Part shown: positions 1 to 7,931 of the stretch, piece by piece
Position numbering within the stretch: position 1 is the first letter of the stretch
How the letters are laid out: each line of letters begins with the position of its first letter
DNA from: DASVAL01 sp035649575
Lineage (GTDB): Bacteria; Planctomycetota; UBA1135; UBA2386
Direction: 5' to 3'
NCBI GenBank assembly: GCA_035649575.1
Contig: DASRJH010000256.1
Span: forward strand, 1 to 18,925
Length of the DNA stretch: 18,925 nt
The notes under the pieces: model-generated
What the model saw: only the letters and a program-made list of their open reading frames with translations
What the model was told of the DNA's origin: nothing
Database searches by the model: none
Translations under genes and position numbers: made by a program

Positions 1-256
1 CGAGCGACAGATCGAGCATCGCCGCGACCTCTTTGTTGGCCTTGCCGAGCGCCAGCAGCTGGAACACCTCGCGCTCGCGCGGCGTCAGCGCGCCGAGCGC
101 CGTCGAGTCGCCGGCTGCAGGAATCTCGCCGCGCACGGCGCGCGCCATGATGCCGTTCGCGACCTTGGGCGACAGATAGGCATCGCCGCGCCGCACCGAC
201 TCGATCGCCAACGCGAGCTCCTCGGGCTCGGGCGAGTAGCACGCCGCGGCTGTTCT
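1..256 (-). pseudogene. LuxR-type response regulator remnant lacking its receiver domain; runs off the left edge
   Basis: The minus-strand frame reads a linker (EELALAIESVRRGDAYLSP), then a GerE/LuxR helix-turn-helix starting LTPREREVFQLLALGKANKE and ending ...AAMLDLSL at the window edge. In NarL/FixJ regulators this order (last receiver helix, 'YLSP' linker, HTH) follows a receiver domain of about 110 residues. Here the frame opens directly after the TGA (259..257) that ends the isomerase gene, so the receiver is absent apart from its last helix. No good start codon with a ribosome site is seen; a GTG at residue 21 or an ATG at residue 37 of the open frame could give a DNA-binding-only protein. 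A one-base frame shift upstream gives Leu-Leu-Lys-Asn-Ser (263..249), resembling the conserved beta-5 Lys region, so a deletion or frameshift at this junction is plausible. The family assignment is firm; the pseudogene status is inference. Confidence 0.6.
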
Positions 257-1099
257 TCAGTAGCGAGAGAACAGCGCAGCGCCCGCGGCCAGCACCTCCT
301 CGGGACCGCCATCGAGCTCGCGCCAGATCCGCAACGCGCTGCCGAACTCCGGATCCTGGCGCGAGAACGCTTCGATCACGAGCCAGCCGCGGTAATCGAT
401 GCTGCGCAGGGCTCCGAACACGCGCGCGAAGTCGACCTGGCCGGTGCCCGGCGTGCCGCGGTGATTCTCCGACAGCTGCACGTGGCCGAGCGTGCCGCGG
501 CTCGCCGTGATCGCCGCAACGACGTCGTCCTCCTCGATGTGCGCGTGGTGCGTGTCGAGCGCGCCGCAGACCGAGGGATGGCCGACGTCCCGCACGAGCG
601 CGTCGCATGCGACCGCCGTGTTCAGGAAGTAGCACTCGAACCGGTTCAGCGGCTCGACCGCAAATCGCACGCCGCACGCAGCCGCGCGTTCCCCGGCCGC
701 GCGCAGCACGTCGATGCAGCGCGCGCGTTCGTCGGCGGTCGGCGGAGCTCCCGTGAAGCGGCCATACGCGGAGTGGATCGGCCCGGCCAACACATCGGCG
801 CCGAGCAACGCGGTCTTCTCGGCGAGACGCGCGAGGTGGTCGACGGCGGCGCGGCGCTTGCCCGCATCGGCGTCGAGCGGATTGGCCTCGGCCGTCGCGA
901 AGCCGACCGCCGTGGCCGCGAGCCCATGCGCAGCGAGCGCGCGCCGCATGGCCTCGAGCTCGTCGTCGGTCGCTCCGACCACGGGCAGCTCGGCACCCGC
1001 GTAGCCGTAATGCGCGAGCCGTTCGAACCAGCGTTGGTGCGTCTGGCCGAACCGCGGCGCGAAGTAGAGGAAGCTGAAGCCGAGCCTCGGGGTCGTCAT
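257..1099 (-). CDS. Sugar epimerase/isomerase, TIM-barrel (D-tagatose 3-epimerase / hydroxypyruvate isomerase-like)
   Basis: This is a cytoplasmic TIM-barrel protein of the xylose isomerase-like family (AP_endonuc_2 superfamily), 280 residues, the usual length. Known members interconvert keto-sugars at a divalent metal site. The four metal ligands of D-tagatose/D-psicose 3-epimerases are recognisable: Glu149 in VEPLNRFE, Asp182 in LDTHHAHIEED, His206 in GHVQLSENHRG and Glu243 in LVIEAF. The ATG at 1099 is preferred over the GTG at 1108 because AGGTGA lies just before it. The ThuA/cytochrome c gene ends at 1112, about 12 bases upstream on the same strand, so the two are probably one transcript and the isomerase may process a sugar oxidised or released by that protein. 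No signal peptide is present. The exact substrate cannot be read from the sequence. The stop codon is followed at once by an in-frame regulator fragment, which is odd. Confidence 0.9.
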   Translation of the reverse strand: MTTPRLGFSFLYFAPRFGQTHQRWFERLAHYGYAGAELPVVGATDDELEAMRRALAAHGLAATAVGFATAEANPLDADAGKRRAAVDHLARLAEKTALLGADVLAGPIHSAYGRFTGAPPTADERARCIDVLRAAGERAAACGVRFAVEPLNRFECYFLNTAVACDALVRDVGHPSVCGALDTHHAHIEEDDVVAAITASRGTLGHVQLSENHRGTPGTGQVDFARVFGALRSIDYRGWLVIEAFSRQDPEFGSALRIWRELDGGPEEVLAAGAALFSRY

Positions 1100-1111
1100 G
1101 GCGCTCACCTG

Positions 1112-4100
1112 CTACTTGCGGAGCTCTTCGACGGTCCACATCGCGAGGCGTTTGCCCGCCGCGGCGCGGCATGCGGCCACCTGTTCGACCGTGATCGGGG
1201 CGGCGTCGTTGGACCACCGCTGGCGCACGTAGGTCAGCACGTCGGCGATCTCGGCGTCCTGCAGCGTCCAGCCGAGCGGCGGCATCGCGCCCACGAACTT
1301 CGTGTCGCCGACCATGATCTCGCCTTGCAGGCCGTGCAGCACGATGTGGATCGCGCGCGCCGGAGTGCCGTTCAACCAGTCCGAACCGTCGAGCGGCGGG
1401 AACGAGGGCATCAGGCCCTTGCCGTCGAGGCCGTGGCACGCGATGCAGGTGCGGCTGTAGACCGAGGCACCGCGTTCGTGCACCGCGGGATCAGGCGCGA
1501 ACGTGCGCGCGATCGGCGCCGGCGCGGGGTCGTCGCGAGAGCCGCGGAACTCGGCGACCGACGCGAGCGCCCCGGCCAGCGTGTCGTGGCTGCCGATCGG
1601 CACGAGCGAAACGTCGTCGAACCACGCGGTGCCCCTGGCTCCGCCGTAGCCGCCGAACAGGCAGTGCACGACGATCTGCGAACTGCTCGCATCGAACTCG
1701 ACCGCGACGCGCGTCCAGTCCGTGGTGCCCTGCACGCCGGCCGTGCGCTTGCCGCCGTGCACGTTCAGCATCGCGCCGTCGCTGCCGCGGATCGGCGTCA
1801 CGTTCTCGGTGCGGATCCAGCCGCTGAGCCGGTAGCGCGTGCCGCGCTGCACCTTCACAGCCACGGCGACGCCGCAGTCCGACGCGCGCTCGGTCGACAC
1901 GCGCAGCGACGGTGTGCCGTTGCGGCCGTCGGCAGCCTGCGCGACCGAGACGGCGCCCGCGCCGGCACCGCTGTAGACACGGAGATCGTTCCAACCGGCC
2001 GGCACGCCGTCAGCGGCCTCTGTGAAGTCGGCGTTCGGCAGCAGGTTCTGTGGCTCGGCCGGTGCCACCCGCTCGAGACCCTCTCGCTGCGCGGCCGCGA
2101 GCACGGTGTCGGCGTGGCGCCGCGCCGCGATCTGCCACGCGTCGGCCAGCACGGGATCGCCGAAGATCGCGGCCTGCCCCGCGACGCCACTCCGCAGGAT
2201 CGCGGTGCCGATCTCGGGGTCCACTGCGCTCTCGGCGAGCCGCACGAGCACCTCGCCGAGCGCGCGGCCGTTCGCGCGGATGCCGGTTTCGGTCACGAAG
2301 CATTGCTTCAGCACCGAGACGTTCGCGAGCGCGATCGCGGCGCGGGCCGTGCCCGCGTGCGACGAACGCAGCGCTGCGGCGACGACTTCGTCGCTGAGCG
2401 CGCCGAGTGATTTCAGCGCGTGCAGCGCGTGCGGACCTGCCGTGCCATCGGTGCGAACGAGGTCCACGAGCGCCTTGGCCACAGACGCATCCGAGCACTC
2501 GACCAGGAGCCGCTGCGCATGCAGGCGCCACGTCAGGTTTCTGTGCGAGAGGCCCGCCAGCAACGACTGGGGCTCCTTCTCGTCGAGCACGGGGAACGCG
2601 TCGGCGGCGGTACCGCGCGGGAACACGCGGTAGATGCGGCCGTAGCGCGTGTCGCGCAGCGGTGTCTCGTAGGCGCTGCCACGCCCGGTCTTCGCGTCGA
2701 TCCCGGCCGAGCTGCGCGTCGGCGTCGGGTTGTGCTGGATGATCAAGTTGTACCAATCGCAGATCCACACGGCGCCGTCGGGGCCGACCTCGGCGCAGAC
2801 GGGGCTCGTCCACGCGTCGGCCGATGCGAACAGGTTGTTCGGCGACTGGCGTGCTGTGAAACCACCACCCTTGCGTTCGAGCTCGAACATCGCGACGAGC
2901 TTGCCCGTCGGTTCGCAGACGAAAGCGATGCGATCGCGGTACTCACGCGGGAACCGCGCGGCCGTGTAGACCGCGTGGCCCGCGGCCGCGGTGAAGCGGT
3001 CGAAGAAGTCGGCCTGGCGGATGTCGCGCGACATCGGGAAGAACCGCGGATCGTCGTCGGCGCGTGGCGTGGACCGCGGCTCGAGACCCACGGCGCGGTA
3101 GGCGGCGTCCGGGAACGTGTGGAACCAGCTCGGGTTGCCGTTCGCGGTCGACCCGAGCACGTCGCCGTCCTGCGTGAAACCGAGCCCCCACGTGTTGTTC
3201 GTCGTGTGCTGCAGGAACTCGAGCTTCTGGCCGTCGGGCCGGAAACGCAGCAGCCCCTGCGCGAAGTCGTGGCGTTCGCCGCCGACCGCGCCGCGGAAGC
3301 CCGAGTAGCCGATCGTCGCCCAGATCCAGCCGTCCCGCTCCCACCGCAGGTTCGACACACTGGCGTGCGTGTCGCTCATGCGGAAACCCGTGAACAGCAC
3401 CTTGCGCACGTCGGCGCGGTCGTCGCCGTCGGTGTCGGCGAGGAACAGCATGTCGGGGCCGTTCGTGCAGATCACGCCGCCGTTCGCGAACGTCAGCGAC
3501 GTCGGGATCGACAGCCCTTCCGCGAAGCGCGTGAAGCGGTCCGCGCGGCCGTCGCCATCGGTGTCTTCGCAGATCGTGATGCGGTCGTGGCCGAGATCAC
3601 GCTGCGCGAGGTTGTTCGGATAGTCGACCGTCTCGACGACGAACGCGCGCCCGCGGTGATCCCAGGCGATGTGGATCGGATTGACGATCTGCGGCTCGCT
3701 CGCGAACAACGACAGCTGCAAGCCCGTTGCGACCTGCGCGAGCTTCATCGAGTCCTCGGGCCCGAGCGGCTTCTGCGCGCGCGTGATCTCGCGCTTCTCG
3801 CGATAGCCGGGCAGCGACACGGCTTCCTCCTCGAGCTGCGGCAGCGAGAGCTTTGCGAGCAACTCGCGCTTTTCGGGACCGACGGCCCAAAGGATGCCGT
3901 TGCGCAGCAGCTGTTGGAACGCCGGCAGATCCCAGACGCGGTGATCGTGGCCACCGGCCGTGTAGAAGACGCGCCCGTTGCCCTGCGTGCGAACCCACGT
4001 CCACGGCTCCTGCTCGCGCCGCTGCAGCACCACGCGATCGGCGGCCCATTCGTCGTGTTCGTAGGTCTCGTCCCAGGCGCGGTAGGCCGTAAGCCCGCTG

Positions 4101-4639
4101 AGGATCGGATGGTCCGGCGCCACGGCCTCGACCGCGAACTCCTCGCCGCCGTGCCGCGCAAAACGCCCACCGACGAGCCGCACGAACGCCGGCGAACGGC
4201 CCCAGCACGCCGACGCGCAGTGCACGGCCACGAAGCCGCCGCCGCCGTCCACGAAGGCGAGCAGGGCGTCGAGCTGCTCTTCCGGCATCACGCCCCTCTG
4301 GTCCCAGTTGCCATAGAGCAGCAGCGCGTCGAACGCGGCGAGCGTCGATGCAGAGAGCGCAGCCGGGTCCTCGCTGTACGAAAGGTCGATGCCATCGACG
4401 CCTAGCCCCTTCTTGAGCGCCGCGTAGCGCGTGATCGGATCGTGATGCGGACCGTTCTGCGTGGGCGCGCCGAGGAACAGCACCTGCAGGCGCCCCCCTG
4501 CGGCGGCGGCGGGCGGCGACGCCTGCTGGGCCGAGGTACTGCCCCCGAGCGCAAGCAGGTCGAACGCAAGCAGCAGGAAGGGCCACAGGCAACGAGTGGC
4601 GGTCGACCGCGCGACCGACGAGGCAGTGGCATCGAGCAT
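1112..4639 (-). CDS. Exported ThuA + PVC-type membrane-bound dehydrogenase propeller + HEAT-like + carbohydrate-binding-like + cytochrome c protein
   Basis: This 1,175-residue exported multidomain protein is of a kind typical of Planctomycetota and Verrucomicrobiota. In order: signal peptide (about 1-38, FLLLAFDLLALGGSTSAQQ); ThuA domain (about 49-255, with VAVHCASACWG and VFYTAGGHDHRVWDLPAFQQ); the 'membrane-bound dehydrogenase' beta-propeller (about 295-650) with an acidic, possibly Ca-binding loop DTDGDGRADRF at about 359; an alpha-helical HEAT-like stretch (about 655-800); a carbohydrate-binding-like beta-sandwich (about 835-980, NLLPNADFTEAADGVPAGW to AWFDDVSLVPI); and a class I cytochrome c with heme site CIACH (Cys1065-His1069; bases 1447..1433) and probable axial Met1119 in GAMPPLGW. 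It probably oxidises a carbohydrate outside the cytoplasm and passes electrons to the attached heme; the substrate is unknown. The ATG at 4639 is chosen because it begins the signal peptide; a GTG at 4729 would add 30 unlikely residues. An isomerase gene follows after 12 bases. Confidence 0.92.
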   Translation of the reverse strand: MLDATASSVARSTATRCLWPFLLLAFDLLALGGSTSAQQASPPAAAAGGRLQVLFLGAPTQNGPHHDPITRYAALKKGLGVDGIDLSYSEDPAALSASTLAAFDALLLYGNWDQRGVMPEEQLDALLAFVDGGGGFVAVHCASACWGRSPAFVRLVGGRFARHGGEEFAVEAVAPDHPILSGLTAYRAWDETYEHDEWAADRVVLQRREQEPWTWVRTQGNGRVFYTAGGHDHRVWDLPAFQQLLRNGILWAVGPEKRELLAKLSLPQLEEEAVSLPGYREKREITRAQKPLGPEDSMKLAQVATGLQLSLFASEPQIVNPIHIAWDHRGRAFVVETVDYPNNLAQRDLGHDRITICEDTDGDGRADRFTRFAEGLSIPTSLTFANGGVICTNGPDMLFLADTDGDDRADVRKVLFTGFRMSDTHASVSNLRWERDGWIWATIGYSGFRGAVGGERHDFAQGLLRFRPDGQKLEFLQHTTNNTWGLGFTQDGDVLGSTANGNPSWFHTFPDAAYRAVGLEPRSTPRADDDPRFFPMSRDIRQADFFDRFTAAAGHAVYTAARFPREYRDRIAFVCEPTGKLVAMFELERKGGGFTARQSPNNLFASADAWTSPVCAEVGPDGAVWICDWYNLIIQHNPTPTRSSAGIDAKTGRGSAYETPLRDTRYGRIYRVFPRGTAADAFPVLDEKEPQSLLAGLSHRNLTWRLHAQRLLVECSDASVAKALVDLVRTDGTAGPHALHALKSLGALSDEVVAAALRSSHAGTARAAIALANVSVLKQCFVTETGIRANGRALGEVLVRLAESAVDPEIGTAILRSGVAGQAAIFGDPVLADAWQIAARRHADTVLAAAQREGLERVAPAEPQNLLPNADFTEAADGVPAGWNDLRVYSGAGAGAVSVAQAADGRNGTPSLRVSTERASDCGVAVAVKVQRGTRYRLSGWIRTENVTPIRGSDGAMLNVHGGKRTAGVQGTTDWTRVAVEFDASSSQIVVHCLFGGYGGARGTAWFDDVSLVPIGSHDTLAGALASVAEFRGSRDDPAPAPIARTFAPDPAVHERGASVYSRTCIACHGLDGKGLMPSFPPLDGSDWLNGTPARAIHIVLHGLQGEIMVGDTKFVGAMPPLGWTLQDAEIADVLTYVRQRWSNDAAPITVEQVAACRAAAGKRLAMWTVEELRK

Positions 4640-4816
4640 CCCGGCAGTGTCCCCCCGCGCGCCGAGGCCGACAACAGGCGGCACCACTGGCCGCGAAGGA
4701 CGGCCATTGCTCCGGCGCGAACTCCACACCGAGCTACAGCTTCGACCTGATCAGCCGCTGGGGCCTCCACCTGATTCGGCTCCGCGCGACGAAGTGTTTT
4801 GATCACGATCGCCGTC

Positions 4817-4836
4817 GTGGTCCGGATTGAGACCAC
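4817..4836. promoter_or_regulatory. Inverted repeat in the divergent region upstream of aceB; possible operator
   Basis: GTGGTC (4817-4822) and GACCAC (4831-4836) form a perfect 6-bp inverted repeat with an 8-base spacer. The first arm is also part of an imperfect dyad at 4801-4822 (GATCACGA facing TCGTGGTC). Both lie within the 279-base region between the divergent ThuA/cytochrome c gene (starts 4639) and aceB (starts 4919), about 85-120 bases before aceB. Glyoxylate-shunt operons are commonly regulated at the transcript level, so an operator here is plausible, but the regulator is unknown. Short repeats arise easily by chance in GC-rich DNA, and no convincing -35/-10 pair was found in the rest of the region. 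Confidence 0.3.
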
Positions 4837-4918
4837 TTGCGGCGCTCTGAGTCTGTTCTTCGGCAGTCGACGATTTGACGAGCTATCCTGCCCGGTTCCC
4901 CTCGAACACAGAACGACC

Positions 4919-6526
<1,608 letters not shown>

Positions 6527-6575
6527 TCCTCTACCTCGCTCTCTCACTTCCTGTTTCGTTCCCTCAACTGCAACC

Positions 6576-7892
6576 ATGACCAGCAACGCTGATTCTGCAC
6601 CCTGTCCATACCTGCCCCACTTGCGCAACGTGCCGCGCAACCGCTTCGAGGGGATCGAGCGCGACTACACGCCGGCCGACGTCGAGAAGCTGCGCGGCAG
6701 CCTGCTCGTGCGGCACACGCTCGCGGAACACGGCGCCTCACGGCTCTGGCAGCTGCTGCACCGCGAACAGCACACGCACGCCCTCGGTGCCCTGACCGGC
6801 AACCAGGCCGTGCAGATGGTAAAGGCAGGTCTCGAGGCGATCTACCTCTCGGGCTGGCAGGTGGCCGCCGACGCGAACCTGGCCGGCCAGATGTATCCGG
6901 ACCAGAGCCTCTACCCGGCCAACTCGGTGCCGAACGTCGTCATGCGCATCAACCAGGCATTGCAGCGCGCCGACCAGATCTCGCACATGGAGGGCAAGAG
7001 CAACAAGAACTGGTTCGTGCCGATCGTCGCCGACGCCGAGGCCGGCTTCGGCGGTCCGCTGAACGCGTTCGAGCTCATGAAGGGCATGATCGAAGCCGGT
7101 GCGGCCGGCGTGCACTTCGAGGACCAGCTCGCGAGCGAGAAGAAGTGCGGCCACCTCGGCGGCAAGGTGCTCGTGCCGACGCAGACGTTCGTGCGCACGC
7201 TGAATGCAGCCCGACTCGCGGCCGACGTCAGCGGCGTGCCGACGGTGATCGTGGCCCGCACCGACGCCGATGCGGCAGGCCTGCTGACCAGCGACATCGA
7301 CGAACGCGACCGGCCGTTCCTGACCGGTGAGCGCACGAGCGAGGGCTTCTTCGTGACGAAGCCAGGCCTGCCACAGGCGATCGCGCGCGGCCTCGCCTAC
7401 GCGCCATACGCCGACATCGTCTGGTGCGAGACGAGCCACCCGGATCTCGACGAGGCCAAGGCCTTCGCCGAGGGCATCCACGCGCAGTACCCGGGCAAGC
7501 TGTTGGCCTACAACTGCTCCCCGTCGTTCCACTGGAAGAAGCACCTCGACGACGCGACGATCGCGCGCTACCAGCGCGAGCTGAACGCGATGGGCTACAA
7601 GTTCATGTTCGTGACGCTCGCCGGCTTCCACGCGCTGAACCTGTCGATGTACACGCTGGCGCACGACTACAAGGACCACGGCATGGCGGCCTACGTGAAG
7701 CTGCAGCAGGCCGAGTTCGCCGCCGAGGCCATCGGCTACACGGCGACCAAGCACCAGCGCGAGGTCGGCACCGGCTACTTCGACGCGGTCTCGCAGGCCG
7801 TGAGCCAGGGCAAGTCGTCCACGATGGCGCTCGCGGGCTCGACCGAGGCCGAGCAGTTCTACGGCGACAAGGAGAAGCGCCACTCGGCGTGA
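6576..7892 (+). CDS. aceA: Isocitrate lyase (glyoxylate shunt)
   Basis: Cleaves isocitrate to succinate and glyoxylate, supplying the glyoxylate used by the adjacent malate synthase, so that acetyl units (from acetate, fatty acids and similar) can build C4 acids. At 438 residues it matches the short bacterial enzyme (about 434 in E. coli). Visible hallmarks: the substrate-loop SGWQVAADAN (about 92), the Mg-binding segment PIVADAEAGFGG (Asp153), the catalytic loop EKKCGHLGGKV with nucleophile Cys191, TVIVARTDADAA, and NCSPSFHWKKHL. The C-terminal stretch MALAGSTEAEQF resembles the active-site lid of the family. The ATG at 6576 lies 49 bases after the aceB stop, so one transcript is likely. A GC hairpin follows 8 bases after the stop codon. 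Identification is essentially certain. Confidence 0.98.
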   Translation: MTSNADSAPCPYLPHLRNVPRNRFEGIERDYTPADVEKLRGSLLVRHTLAEHGASRLWQLLHREQHTHALGALTGNQAVQMVKAGLEAIYLSGWQVAADANLAGQMYPDQSLYPANSVPNVVMRINQALQRADQISHMEGKSNKNWFVPIVADAEAGFGGPLNAFELMKGMIEAGAAGVHFEDQLASEKKCGHLGGKVLVPTQTFVRTLNAARLAADVSGVPTVIVARTDADAAGLLTSDIDERDRPFLTGERTSEGFFVTKPGLPQAIARGLAYAPYADIVWCETSHPDLDEAKAFAEGIHAQYPGKLLAYNCSPSFHWKKHLDDATIARYQRELNAMGYKFMFVTLAGFHALNLSMYTLAHDYKDHGMAAYVKLQQAEFAAEAIGYTATKHQREVGTGYFDAVSQAVSQGKSSTMALAGSTEAEQFYGDKEKRHSA

Positions 7893-7900
7893 GCCGATGT

Positions 7901-7921
7901 CCGCGGCGCTCGGCGCCGCGG
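7901..7921. terminator. Perfect GC stem-loop between convergent genes, probable bidirectional terminator
   Basis: CCGCGGCGC (7901-7909), loop TCG, and GCGCCGCGG (7913-7921) form a perfect 9-bp stem with a 3-base loop. It fills most of the 39-base gap between the end of aceA (7892, plus strand) and the end of the exported C25-like gene (7932, minus strand). No T-tract follows on the plus strand; on the minus strand there is none either. It therefore resembles an intrinsic terminator without a U-tail, or a transcript 3'-end protecting hairpin usable in both directions. Confidence 0.55.
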
Positions 7922-7931
7922 GCGACCCGGA

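Noticed and set aside
461..2410. Long plus-strand open frame (649 codons) opposite the isomerase and ThuA/cytochrome c genes.
   Set aside because: It is Arg/Ala/Val/Asp/His-rich with no domain and lies wholly antisense to two well-supported genes; it is an artefact of high GC third positions.
2420..4405. Long plus-strand open frame (661 codons) opposite the ThuA/propeller gene.
   Set aside because: Antisense to clear domain-bearing sequence, with biased composition and no recognisable family.
4840..4918. TTGACG at about 4875 as a sigma-70 -35 box for aceB.
   Set aside because: No acceptable -10 box lies at the right spacing in the GC-rich sequence after it.
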